Source of the DNA: Anaerolineae bacterium
GTDB taxonomy: Bacteria; Chloroflexota; Anaerolineae; DUEN01
NCBI GenBank assembly: GCA_021159845.1
Contig: JAGHDS010000474.1
Coordinates: 1-7,230 of the forward strand
Direction of reading: 5' to 3'
Length of the DNA: 7,230 nucleotides
The position numbers were made by a program, and so were the translations under genes. Numbering within the stretch: position 1 is the stretch's first letter; every line of letters begins with the position of its first letter. Shown here in pieces: positions 1 through 7,001 of this stretch. The notes beneath the pieces were generated by a model. That model made no database searches, was not told the origin of the DNA, and saw nothing but the letters and a program-made list of their open reading frames with translations.

Positions 1-54
1 CGCATATCTCCAAAAAACGGGAGCCAAGGCTTAAAGCCGCGGTTGCCGGGCCTG

Positions 55-1134
55 CTAATAGCGTAACAGTGCCCCGATATGGCCAGCCTCGCGTAGGGCG
101 TCGTTTTCCTCCACGATCGTGACCTCTAGTCCCTGCTCGATGGCATGGCGTACCAGACTATCGACCGCGTCCGGCAGGTGGACCTGTCGGCCGCCGCAGA
201 AGGGGCATGTCTCAACCGGCTCGACCGTCATGTATCCACACTTTTCGCACCGATAAGCCGGAGCGCGAAACCCTTGGGCTACGATTAAGTGATGGATCCG
301 GCCCTCATGGAGTGCTCCCAATGTATCTGCCAGGCCCAGCGCGGCAGCGCCACCTTTGGCCACCGTCGTGATGAGTTTCTCCACCAGTGCAGCTTCGCTC
401 TGGGCGACGTAGGCCTGCACGACTTCCAGGGAGCGCTCGCCGACCTCCGTTGATGGGGCGTCCTTATCGATGGCGATACGGCCGACTACCTGGTTGCGCA
501 GGCTCTTGGGAAGCAACTCCTCGAACTGGGCCACGTTGATCTCTGTCCCGCCGAGAATCAGGTGATCGCACCCGTATTGGCGAGCGAAGGTCACCGTAAG
601 CTCCGCCGCCTCGCGCAGATTACGCTGTGCCGTCTCGTCTTCATGGCTCTGGAAGCGCTTGGATGCCCAGCCACCCGCTCGATGCCTTTTAACATCCTCC
701 CCCGTCATTTCGGATTCTTCCTGCAGGGTGCCCATGTGGAATACGAAGAGACGGACCCCTTCGCGGTTGACCAGTGCCACAGCGTACCGGTCCATAATGG
801 CCGTGAGCGGCTTGACATATGGGCGCTCTCCCACGAAGGCGAAATCCTCTCGCGGGATCGGTAGCGAGAATACCTGCCAGAAACCTTTAGCCTGGCAGCT
901 GAAACAGGCAATCGCCTTGCCCTGCCAATTGTATTCCAGCTCGATATACTGTTCCACCCGAGCGATATCCTCGGGATCCGCTTGTTCCGCTACGCTCTCC
1001 AATAGACGACGCAGGGCCAACTTATATTTCTCCCGCGTGCGGCGATGTGGGTCGACGTTCAGGTAAAGGCTCAACACGGGAGCATCGTCACTGCGAAACG
1101 CGACGAGTTCTTGTATGGCTTGTCGGTCTATCAT
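55..1134 (-). CDS. Vms1/eRF1-like bacterial release-factor family protein (baeRF type, GGW loop, C-terminal zinc ribbon)
   Basis: A 359-residue protein that I assign to the bacterial archaeo-eukaryotic release factor (eRF1/Vms1/Pelota-like) superfamily. Seen: an N-terminal domain (about 1-110) with the SLYLNVDP segment near 22-29; a central domain with RAGGWASKRFQ at about 152-162, matching the place of the eRF1 GGQ loop (GGQSALRF) but with Trp instead of Gln; LILGGTEIN near 192-200 and LLPKSLRNQVVG near 207-218, as in the eRF1/Vms1 core; then a CxxC-x10-CxxC zinc ribbon (Cys296, 299, 310, 313). Known: eRF1 and Vms1 relatives release nascent chains from ribosomes or peptidyl-tRNA. A role on stalled ribosomes here is inference. 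No signal peptide, so cytoplasmic. The ATG at 1134 is preceded on the minus strand by AAAGGGGGATTCTCC, a modest ribosome-binding site. It is probably transcribed alone from the promoter at 1373-1402. The family call is firm; the exact subfamily and activity are not. Confidence 0.8.
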   Translation of the reverse strand: MIDRQAIQELVAFRSDDAPVLSLYLNVDPHRRTREKYKLALRRLLESVAEQADPEDIARVEQYIELEYNWQGKAIACFSCQAKGFWQVFSLPIPREDFAFVGERPYVKPLTAIMDRYAVALVNREGVRLFVFHMGTLQEESEMTGEDVKRHRAGGWASKRFQSHEDETAQRNLREAAELTVTFARQYGCDHLILGGTEINVAQFEELLPKSLRNQVVGRIAIDKDAPSTEVGERSLEVVQAYVAQSEAALVEKLITTVAKGGAAALGLADTLGALHEGRIHHLIVAQGFRAPAYRCEKCGYMTVEPVETCPFCGGRQVHLPDAVDSLVRHAIEQGLEVTIVEENDALREAGHIGALLRY

Positions 1135-1366
1135 GGAGAATCCCCCTTTTCTTCTCTTTAGCGCCGGGCGATGTTATTATGCTCCCGGCATTGGGTGGAC
1201 AGGACACGGCGCTCACTGATTGGCCGTTTGCGCGAGCCTCGCTGGTCTGGGAAAGAGATGCACATCGTGCCGCTATGGCCGTTACAGCGGAAGGCTGGCC
1301 CGGCTGGGTGATGAGTCCCTCGACCTAGGCCGGGCAGCAGCGAGGCCGCACCTCAACGGAGGGTTC
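1135..1366 (-). promoter_or_regulatory. Long GC-rich foldable 5' leader or possible small RNA, no class recognised
   Basis: This gene-free stretch would be transcribed from the promoter just upstream. It contains several inverted repeats that can nest: a perfect 9-bp outer pair GCCTCGCTG/CAGCGAGGC (1236-1244 with 1338-1346); a GC-rich inner pair of 7 bp (1298-1304 with 1329-1335) that extends by 3 more pairs across a one-base bulge and competes for a few bases with the outer pair; a 5-bp pair CCGCT/AGCGG (1270-1274 with 1286-1290); and a separate 6-bp hairpin close to the start codon (1163-1168 with 1184-1189). I compared it by eye with SRP, 6S, T-box, cobalamin and TPP motifs and saw no match. 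A regulatory leader is inference; no coding region with a ribosome-binding site is seen inside it. Confidence 0.35.
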
Positions 1367-1372
1367 ATTCCC

Positions 1373-1402
1373 ATTGTAGCATTCCCAAACGATGCTTGTC
1401 AA
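1373..1402 (-). promoter_or_regulatory. Sigma70-type promoter for the release-factor-like gene
   Basis: Read on the minus strand, a perfect -35 box TTGACA (1397-1402) is followed after 18 bases by TACAAT (1373-1378), one mismatch from the -10 consensus. It points toward the gene ending at 1134, with a predicted transcription start near 1366. It lies downstream of the terminator of the GH4 gene, so the release-factor-like gene looks like an independent unit with a leader of about 230 nt. Confidence 0.75.
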
Positions 1403-1484
1403 TGAGATCTCAGGTCGGGGACATTCCAGTCTCGAGGTAAAGTTCAGCATGGCCAGAACGAGAACCCCGGGTATCACATCCCGG

Positions 1485-1527
1485 ATAAAAGACAAAGGCC
1501 CGGCTCTCTGGCGAAGCCGGGCCTTTG
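1485..1527 (-). terminator. Rho-independent terminator of the GH4 gene
   Basis: A perfect 13-bp stem (CAAAGGCCCGGCT at 1493-1505 with AGCCGGGCCTTTG at 1515-1527) with a 9-base loop. On the minus strand it is followed by TCTTTTAT, a short U-rich tract. It starts 17 bases after the GH4 stop codon, so it should end that transcript and insulate the next minus-strand gene. Confidence 0.88.
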
Positions 1528-1544
1528 CGCTGCACCTGGTATGA

Positions 1545-2960
1545 CTACTTCTCAAACGGCGGGATGTAATCGCCGTGAGCTTCGATGAGCTCATCCACCA
1601 TAGCCTCGATCTCATCGAGCGTCAATTCAGCCGCCGTATGCGGATCCATCATGGCCGCATAGTAGACGTAATCCCGACGTCGCTCCAGGGCGGCCTTGAC
1701 GGTCAGCTCCTGCACGTTGATGTTGGTACGTATGAGCGCGGCCAAATGCGGCGGCATCTGCCCAATGCGGACGGGCTGTACGCCTGCTCGATCCACCAGG
1801 CACGGTACTTCCACGCAACTTCCCTGTGGCAGATTGTCGATCAGCCCATAGTTCATCACGTTGCCGTAGATCACCCGTGGCTGCCCCGTCTCCATCGAGT
1901 GAATGATGAGCGTCCCGTACTCGCCCGAGTGACGAACCTTGCCCTGGGCCTGGGCCTCCTCCCACTCCTTCCGAAGCTGCTTCGCCCGCTCGGGCTCCTT
2001 CTCAGCGACGCGCTTCAGCCACTCCTCCATCCTCTTCCGCTCGTAGCGGACAATCGCCTCCGGGTCGGGGTCCTCCAAAGCAGCCTTCATCTCGTCCCAA
2101 TCGGCGATCTGCTCCTCACAGCGACGAGGGTACTCATCTAATGGAACGTTAAACCGTTCGATGAGGTCGGGGCGATCCCGGCGGATGAAGTAGGGTACGT
2201 ACTCGGCGAAGTGCTCGCTGGACTCGGTGACAAAGTAACCTAGCCGACGGAACATCTCGAATCGCACCCGGTCATCGTCTGGCACGCGGCCTTCCTCAAT
2301 TACCTTGCGGAGGAGGGGGTACAGATCCTCTCCATTGCGCTCGAAGCGCAGGTAAAACGCCATGTGGTTGATCCCTGCGCAGACATAGGTGATCTCCTCG
2401 TAAGGGATGCCTAGGATGCTGGCGAGGTGAGCGGCCGTTCCCTGGACACTATGGCATAGCCCCACGGTTTTGATCTTGGTTGCCTTATTCATCGCCCAGG
2501 TAAGCATTGCCATCGGGTTGGTATAGTTGATGAACAGGGTATCCGGGCACAGTTCCTCCATATCACGGGCCATGTCTAACATGACCGGGATCGTGCGCAG
2601 GGCACGCATGATGCCACCAATGCCCAACGTATCGCCGATGGTCTGCCGTAACCCATACTTTTTAGGGATCTCGAAGTCGATGACGGTGCTGGGACGATAG
2701 CCACCCACCTGGATCATATTGATCACATAGTTGGCCCCGTCCAGCGCTTGGCGACGGTCGGTTGTAGCCTCAATGGTGGGGTGTGCGCCGGCTGCCTCGG
2801 CCACCCGATGGGCGACAATCTCCGATGTGCGAAGCCGCTCGGGGTCAATATCCATGAGAGAGATCGTGACATCGTGTAACTCGGGGAAGGTGAAGATGTC
2901 ACGCAACAGGTTACGGGCGAAGACGGTGCTTCCAGCCCCGATGAACGTAATCTTAGCCAT
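1545..2960 (-). CDS. GH4 family NAD- and metal-dependent glycosidase, probable alpha-galactosidase
   Basis: A 471-residue cytoplasmic enzyme of glycoside hydrolase family 4, which cleaves glycosides by a redox elimination mechanism using NAD+ and a divalent metal (usually Mn2+). Seen: N-terminal Rossmann motif ITFIGAGS (4-11); acidic MDID (36-39) at the end of beta2; GDTLGIGGIMRALR (109-122); NYTNP (145-149); GLCHSVQG (167-174), with Cys169 as expected metal ligand; GINHM (196-200), with His199 as second ligand; TESSEH (245-250). In GH4 the tetrapeptide at the metal-binding Cys tracks substrate, and CHSV is the alpha-galactosidase (MelA-type) form, hence the call; alpha-glucosidase or glucuronidase activity is less likely. 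Residues 290-342 form a charged, probably helical segment. I chose the ATG at 2960 because GGAGG lies 9 bases upstream and the Rossmann fold begins directly; an in-frame start at 3011 would add 17 residues unlike the family. Single gene with its own promoter and terminator. Confidence 0.9.
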   Translation of the reverse strand: MAKITFIGAGSTVFARNLLRDIFTFPELHDVTISLMDIDPERLRTSEIVAHRVAEAAGAHPTIEATTDRRQALDGANYVINMIQVGGYRPSTVIDFEIPKKYGLRQTIGDTLGIGGIMRALRTIPVMLDMARDMEELCPDTLFINYTNPMAMLTWAMNKATKIKTVGLCHSVQGTAAHLASILGIPYEEITYVCAGINHMAFYLRFERNGEDLYPLLRKVIEEGRVPDDDRVRFEMFRRLGYFVTESSEHFAEYVPYFIRRDRPDLIERFNVPLDEYPRRCEEQIADWDEMKAALEDPDPEAIVRYERKRMEEWLKRVAEKEPERAKQLRKEWEEAQAQGKVRHSGEYGTLIIHSMETGQPRVIYGNVMNYGLIDNLPQGSCVEVPCLVDRAGVQPVRIGQMPPHLAALIRTNINVQELTVKAALERRRDYVYYAAMMDPHTAAELTLDEIEAMVDELIEAHGDYIPPFEK

Positions 2961-2974
2961 ATCTCCATTCCTCC
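2961..2974 (-). promoter_or_regulatory. Ribosome-binding site that sets the GH4 start
   Basis: On the minus strand GGAGGAATGGAGAT directly precedes the ATG at 2960. GGAGG with a 9-base spacer is a good Shine-Dalgarno match. It favours this start over the upstream in-frame ATG at 3011. Confidence 0.75.
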
Positions 2975-3001
2975 ATGCCGGAAATTGGGCATACTGCGGA
3001 A

Positions 3002-3033
3002 AAGCTGGCAAACACAGTATACATCAGCTTGCC
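3002..3033. promoter_or_regulatory. Possible operator overlapping the GH4 promoter
   Basis: AAGCTG (3002-3007) and CAGCTT (3025-3030) form a perfect 6-bp inverted repeat, and GGCAA (3007-3011) and TTGCC (3029-3033) a second 5-bp one, both spanning the -10 box. This is where a repressor would be expected for a sugar-use gene, but no regulator gene is in view and short inverted repeats occur by chance. Inference only. Confidence 0.25.
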
Positions 3034-3044
3034 CCTGCAGCCAA
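3016..3044 (-). promoter_or_regulatory. Probable promoter of the GH4 gene
   Basis: On the minus strand TTGGCT (3039-3044; 4 of 6 to the -35 consensus) is followed after 17 bases by TATACT (3016-3021; 5 of 6 to the -10 consensus). The predicted start, near 3009, gives a leader of about 50 nt to the ATG at 2960. Two overlapping inverted repeats surround the -10 box (see the next entry). Confidence 0.6.
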
Positions 3045-3133
3045 AGGATGATACAGCTGTGCTCACTCATTTGAGAGCCTGCAAGTCGCCCTTATGCTAC
3101 CACGCTGCCCATGCACCTCCATGCGCCTGCTCT

Positions 3134-3162
3134 TTGCCTATCCAGATAGCTTGTGATAGCAT
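3134..3162 (+). promoter_or_regulatory. Possible promoter of the LysM-M23 gene
   Basis: TTGCCT (3134-3139; 4 of 6 to the -35 consensus), a 17-base spacer, then TAGCAT (3157-3162; 4 of 6 to the -10 consensus). Transcription would begin near 3169, which argues for translation from the ATG at 3196 rather than the GTG at 3169. The divergent GH4 promoter lies about 90 bases away. Confidence 0.4.
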
Positions 3163-3184
3163 GGTGCCGTGAATCGCGATGGGG

Positions 3185-3195
3185 GGAGGATCCCT
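3185..3195 (+). promoter_or_regulatory. Ribosome-binding site that sets the LysM-M23 start
   Basis: GGAGG at 3185-3189 with a 6-base spacer before the ATG at 3196 is a near-ideal Shine-Dalgarno arrangement, better than anything before the in-frame GTG at 3169. Confidence 0.75.
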
Positions 3196-4170
3196 ATGGA
3201 AGCGGATGAAGGCCTGTCCCGTTGGGGGAGGCGCGTGACCCTGTGGGCGCGAGCAGCCTCTTGGTCGCTGATATCTTTGTGCCTGCTGATGCTAATTCCT
3301 CGGCCTGCGTGGGCGCAAATGGCCTGGCAATCCCCGCCAGCAGGGAGCCCACCGGGAAGGGGGCACATCCAAACTGACGCCGACCTATTCCTCCTACCCA
3401 AAGGCGAGCTCATCCGCGAAGGCCGTGGCCCTATATCCCGCCACGAGATCATCACTTACACCATCCAGGCCGGCGATACGCTGTGGAGCATCGCCCGGAA
3501 GTTTAACCTGGACATAGACACTCTGCGTTGGTGCAATCCCGAGATTGAGCGAAACCCGGATCATATCTGGGTTGGGCAGAGCGTTGTGGTCCCGCCGCGC
3601 CGGGGTGCACTGTACACGGTCAAACGCGGTGACACACTGGAATCCATCGCCAAGGCATGGGGTGTGGCGCCGATCGACATCACGGCCGAACCGCTAAACC
3701 ACATGAGCGAGCCATACAAGCTTACCCCTGGGCAGAGACTGTTCATTCCCAACGGGCGCAAGAACTTAACCCGCTGGCTGCGTAAACCAAGCCCTGCGCC
3801 CGGGTACGATTTCGCCTGGCCGTTGGTGGGCGTGTTAACACAAGGATACTCCGCCCACCATCGGGCCATTGACATCGGAACGGTATACGGTGCGCCGGTC
3901 TACGCGGCGCGCGGCGGCGTAGTCGTGCATGCCGCGTGGGCCAGGACTGGCTATGGATATACGGTGATCATCAATCATGGCGGCGGCCTCATGACCCTGT
4001 ATGCTCACCTGAAGGGGACCTGGGTGCATGAGGGGGAACGTGTGCGACGCGGCCAGCTCATTGGCGAAGTGGGAAGCACGGGGCGCAGCACCGGTCCGCA
4101 CGTCCACTTCGAGATCCGCGTGAACGGCAGACGTGTAAACCCACTCAACTATCTTCCTCCCAAGCCGTAA
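3196..4170 (+). CDS. Secreted LysM-LysM-M23 metallopeptidase (peptidoglycan endopeptidase family)
   Basis: A 324-residue envelope protein. Residues 1-40 are a signal peptide: Arg-containing N region, hydrophobic core near 21-34, and AWA|Q cleavage at about 40/41; a retained signal anchor cannot be excluded. LysM 1 covers about 86-133 (YTIQAGDTLWSIARKFN) and LysM 2 about 139-186 (YTVKRGDTLESIAKAWG); these bind peptidoglycan GlcNAc chains. The C-terminal M23 (lysostaphin/duplicated hybrid motif) domain, about 205-320, has all expected zinc and catalytic residues: HRAID (His222, Asp226), YAHL (His271) and HVHFE (His302, His304). An active endopeptidase cutting stem-peptide cross-links is therefore likely, in cell separation or wall remodelling; some relatives act as amidase activators instead but usually lack these residues. 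The start is set by the Shine-Dalgarno site at 3185-3189; a GTG at 3169 would add 9 residues. The GH2 gene follows after 78 bases with no terminator seen, so co-transcription is possible, without an obvious functional link. Confidence 0.9.
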   Translation: MEADEGLSRWGRRVTLWARAASWSLISLCLLMLIPRPAWAQMAWQSPPAGSPPGRGHIQTDADLFLLPKGELIREGRGPISRHEIITYTIQAGDTLWSIARKFNLDIDTLRWCNPEIERNPDHIWVGQSVVVPPRRGALYTVKRGDTLESIAKAWGVAPIDITAEPLNHMSEPYKLTPGQRLFIPNGRKNLTRWLRKPSPAPGYDFAWPLVGVLTQGYSAHHRAIDIGTVYGAPVYAARGGVVVHAAWARTGYGYTVIINHGGGLMTLYAHLKGTWVHEGERVRRGQLIGEVGSTGRSTGPHVHFEIRVNGRRVNPLNYLPPKP

Positions 4171-4238
4171 AGGACGCTATATCGCCCTTTGAGATCGGGA
4201 GACCGGCCGCCGGCCTTGGCTTCACATCAGGATAGAGC

Positions 4239-4248
4239 GAGGAGAATC
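4239..4248 (+). promoter_or_regulatory. Ribosome-binding site that sets the GH2 start
   Basis: GAGGAG (4239-4244) lies 4 bases before the ATG at 4249, a slightly close but credible Shine-Dalgarno site. It favours this start over the in-frame TTG at 4189, whose extra 20 residues look non-homologous. Confidence 0.7.
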
Positions 4249-6960
4249 ATGTACTCACGTATCCGGATTTCCTTCGATGGCTCCTGGCGCTTTCATTTTG
4301 ACCCGGCGGGCGAGCTGTCCGTGAATCAAATCAAACAGTGGCGGACGGCCTATGTGCCCATGCCCTGGCAGGCCCAGTTTCCCGACCTGCATGAGGCCAC
4401 CGGCGTGGGCTGGTATCGTAAATCGTTCCACGTGCCGGCCGACTGGCTGGGCCATGCCGTCGTGCTTCACTTCGGCGCGGTGGACTACTACGCCCAGGTC
4501 TGGGTGAACGATGAGTACATCGGCGATCACGAGGGAGGTTACCTCCCCTTCGAGTTCGAGATCGGCGATCATCTCCGGGTCGGGCAACGCAACGAGATCA
4601 CCATCCAGGTCGTGGATCCCGGACCAGATGACGAGCGATATCCCGACTTCCCTATGGCGGAGATCCCCCACGGCAAGCAATCGTGGTATGGCCCCATCGG
4701 CGGCATCTGGCAGTCCGTCTGGCTTGAGAAGCGATACCCCATCTACCTGCACCCGATCCGCATCACCCCCGATCCGGGTCGAGCTCAGGTCGCTGTGGAC
4801 GTTCGGCTGAGCACCCCAGCCGAGCCGCAGATGGCTGTGGAGGTCGAGATCACAGGCCCCACTGGCGAAACAGTCGCCCGGACCGAGCATAAGCTGGCGG
4901 TCGGCAATGCCGCCGTCTCATTGACGCTGCAAGTGCCCGGCTTCGCCTGGTGGTCGCCCGAGTCGCCCGCGCTCTACCGGGCCGAGGCCCGCCTGCTCCA
5001 TCAGGGCGAGGTCGTCGACCGCACGGGCGACACGTTCGGTTTCCGCACCGTCGAGGCCAGGGATGGACAGATCCTCCTCAACGGCCGGCCCATCTACCTG
5101 CGTAGCGCACTGGATCAGGACTACTACCCGGGCACCATCGCCACACCGCCCTCGGAGGGATTCCTGGAGGATCAGTTCCGCAAGGCCAAGGAGTTGGGGC
5201 TGAACTGCCTCCGCATCCACATTAAGGCAGGCGATCCCCGCTACTATCGGGCGGCCGACCGCGTCGGACTCCTCATCTGGAGTGAGATCCCCAACTGGGA
5301 CCTGCTCACGGAGAAGGCCAAGGCCCGGGCGAAGGCCACGTTGGAGGGGATGATCGAGCGGGACTGGAACCGGCCATCCATCATCGCCTGGTCCATCATC
5401 AACGAGGGATGGGGGCTCGACCTGCCGAATGACGCGACGCATCGAGCCTGGCTCAAGGAGATGTACGCGTACGCCAAGCAGCTCGATCCCCACCGGCTGA
5501 TCGTGGACAACTCCCCGTGCTCGCCCAACTTCCACGTGAAGAGCGATCTGGACGATTACCACGTTTACCGGGCGATCCCTGACCATTACCGGGAGTTCGA
5601 CGAGTGGGTGGAGACCTTCGCCGCCCGCCCGCCCTCCACGTACAGCCCCTTCGGGGACGCGGAGCGCACCGGCCAGGAGCCGCTGGTGGTATCCGAGTTC
5701 GGCAATTGGGGCCTGCCCGACGCCGATCTGCTCTCGCAAGATGGCGAGCCGTGGTGGTTCGAGACGGGTGCGGAGAGGGACGTGGTCTATCCCCACGGCG
5801 TCCAGGATCGCTTCCAGCGTTGGGGCCTGGACCGGGTCTTCGGCGATTACGGCGCGCTGGTGGAGGCCACTCAATGGCACCAATACCGGGCCTTGAAGTT
5901 CGAGATCGAAGCTATGCGGCGCCGGGGGAGTATTCAGGGATACGTCATCACCGAGTTCACGGATGTGCACTGGGAGTGCAACGGCCTGCTGGACATGGAT
6001 CGGCGTCCCAAGGCGTTTCACCATGTGCTGCGACGGATCAACGCCGACGATGTCGTCATTCCTGAAGTGGATCGATGGACATATCGGCCAGGGGAGCAGG
6101 TGACGGTCCGGCTGTGGGTCTCCCGCTATGGGGTGGCCTCTCCTGGACCGGGCGTGGTACGCTGGTGGGTTGACCAATCGATGGCAAAGGGTGAGGTACC
6201 CGTTCCGGACGTCGAGCGCAGCCAGGTCGTACAATTGAAATCCATCACTTTTCCGGCGCCCGCGGTTGAGGGAGACGTGGGACGACAAGCCCGGCTGTGG
6301 CTGCGTTGGGAGGACGCTGCAGGCCGGGTCGTGGCCGAGAACGATTTGACGTTTAGCGTCCTCCCAGAAGGAACACGGGCGCCCGTCCCCGGCATGACGC
6401 TCTGGACGCCCGATGACCGGCTGGCGAAGGTGTTCCGGGACCTGGGCTGGCCCCTGTCCGATAGGTTGGCCCCCGGCGTCATCGCGGTGGCACGCCAGCT
6501 CGGGGAGAAGCTGCGAGGCTGGGTGCGGGACGGCGGCCGGCTTCTGCTCCTGGCGGACGGGCCGGAGGCGTTGGCGGCGCCGCTGCCTCGCGTGCGGATC
6601 ACACCGCGACGTGGGACGGCCTGGCAAGGGGATTGGGCCAGCTCCTTTGCCTGGCTGCGCCGAACGGAGCCGTATACCGCGCTGCCGGGAGGCCCGTTGC
6701 TGGACCTCAGCTTCAGCCGGGTGATCCCGGAGCACGTCATCACGGGGCTGTCGCCGTGGGACTTCCAGGGGACTGTGGATGCCGGGCTCTTCGTGGGGTG
6801 GATCCATAAGCCGGTCGGGCTCATCGCACGGCGAAGATATGGAAGAGGAGAAGTGCTGATCTCCACCTTCCACCTGGAAGCTGAGGAGATTCGGGAAGAC
6901 CCCACCGCCGGTGCGCTGTTCCGGGCCTTGGTATTGCGCCTGAAGGGCGTAGATGCCTAA
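4249..6960 (+). CDS. GH2 family glycoside hydrolase (beta-galactosidase/beta-glucuronidase-like) with extra C-terminal region
   Basis: A 903-residue retaining glycosidase with the GH2 domain order. Seen: N-terminal sugar-binding jelly roll (about 5-165), including GWYRKSF (54-60), VWVNDEYIGDHEGGYLPFEF (84-103) and YGPIGGIWQSVWLE (147-160); an immunoglobulin-like domain (about 166-268) ending in GFRTVEA (264-270); a TIM barrel (about 271-598) opening with ILLNGRPIYLRS. The acid/base is Glu386 in AWSIINEGWG (380-389) and the likely nucleophile Glu483 in VVSEFGNWG (480-488); the barrel ends near GYVITEFTDVHWE (564-576). Residues 600-705 look like a beta-sandwich, and 715-903 (WVRDGGRLLLLADG, YGRGEVLISTFHLEAEE) resemble the glutamine-amidotransferase-like fold found at the end of some glycosidases. 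No signal peptide, so cytoplasmic. Substrate cannot be fixed from sequence: galactoside, glucuronide or mannoside are all possible. Family is certain, specificity open. No strong promoter is seen in the 78 bases upstream, so it may be co-transcribed with the M23 gene. Confidence 0.88.
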   Translation: MYSRIRISFDGSWRFHFDPAGELSVNQIKQWRTAYVPMPWQAQFPDLHEATGVGWYRKSFHVPADWLGHAVVLHFGAVDYYAQVWVNDEYIGDHEGGYLPFEFEIGDHLRVGQRNEITIQVVDPGPDDERYPDFPMAEIPHGKQSWYGPIGGIWQSVWLEKRYPIYLHPIRITPDPGRAQVAVDVRLSTPAEPQMAVEVEITGPTGETVARTEHKLAVGNAAVSLTLQVPGFAWWSPESPALYRAEARLLHQGEVVDRTGDTFGFRTVEARDGQILLNGRPIYLRSALDQDYYPGTIATPPSEGFLEDQFRKAKELGLNCLRIHIKAGDPRYYRAADRVGLLIWSEIPNWDLLTEKAKARAKATLEGMIERDWNRPSIIAWSIINEGWGLDLPNDATHRAWLKEMYAYAKQLDPHRLIVDNSPCSPNFHVKSDLDDYHVYRAIPDHYREFDEWVETFAARPPSTYSPFGDAERTGQEPLVVSEFGNWGLPDADLLSQDGEPWWFETGAERDVVYPHGVQDRFQRWGLDRVFGDYGALVEATQWHQYRALKFEIEAMRRRGSIQGYVITEFTDVHWECNGLLDMDRRPKAFHHVLRRINADDVVIPEVDRWTYRPGEQVTVRLWVSRYGVASPGPGVVRWWVDQSMAKGEVPVPDVERSQVVQLKSITFPAPAVEGDVGRQARLWLRWEDAAGRVVAENDLTFSVLPEGTRAPVPGMTLWTPDDRLAKVFRDLGWPLSDRLAPGVIAVARQLGEKLRGWVRDGGRLLLLADGPEALAAPLPRVRITPRRGTAWQGDWASSFAWLRRTEPYTALPGGPLLDLSFSRVIPEHVITGLSPWDFQGTVDAGLFVGWIHKPVGLIARRRYGRGEVLISTFHLEAEEIREDPTAGALFRALVLRLKGVDA

Positions 6961-7001
6961 TTGGGGGTAATTCGTGATGCTGCTTCGAAAATAGAGTCGG
7001 T

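Noticed and set aside
1..54. Possible terminator after the release-factor-like gene
   Set aside because: A T6 tract is present on the minus strand near positions 12-17, but I could find only a 3-4 bp stem with poor loop geometry before it, so the call is not supported.
1230..1350. SRP (4.5S) RNA, suggested by the GGGCAGCAGCGAGGC stretch on the plus strand
   Set aside because: The invariant SRP domain IV segment (GGUCAGG...GGAAGCAGCC) is absent and the strong promoter reads the other strand.
1467..1484. Small hairpin CCGGG/CCCGG next to the GH4 terminator
   Set aside because: Only 5 bp and beyond the strong 13-bp terminator stem; no T tract on either strand directly after it that would make it a second terminator.
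2961..3011. Upstream in-frame start for the GH4 gene at 3011
   Set aside because: It adds 17 residues before the Rossmann motif that do not look like the family, would start about at the predicted transcription start, and the GGAGG site supports 2960.
4189..4248. TTG start for the GH2 gene at 4189
   Set aside because: No good Shine-Dalgarno site before it, and the 20 extra residues are unlike the GH2 N terminus; ATG 4249 has GAGGAG upstream.
4255..4890. A 211-codon open frame on the minus strand inside the 5' part of the GH2 gene
   Set aside because: Antisense shadow of the GH2 jelly-roll domain with no credible ribosome-binding site or domain.
4918..6873. A 651-codon open frame on the minus strand inside the GH2 gene
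   Set aside because: It is antisense to a clearly homologous GH2 enzyme with intact catalytic residues; its product is Pro/Arg/His-rich with no recognisable motif, as expected from the complement of GC-rich codons.
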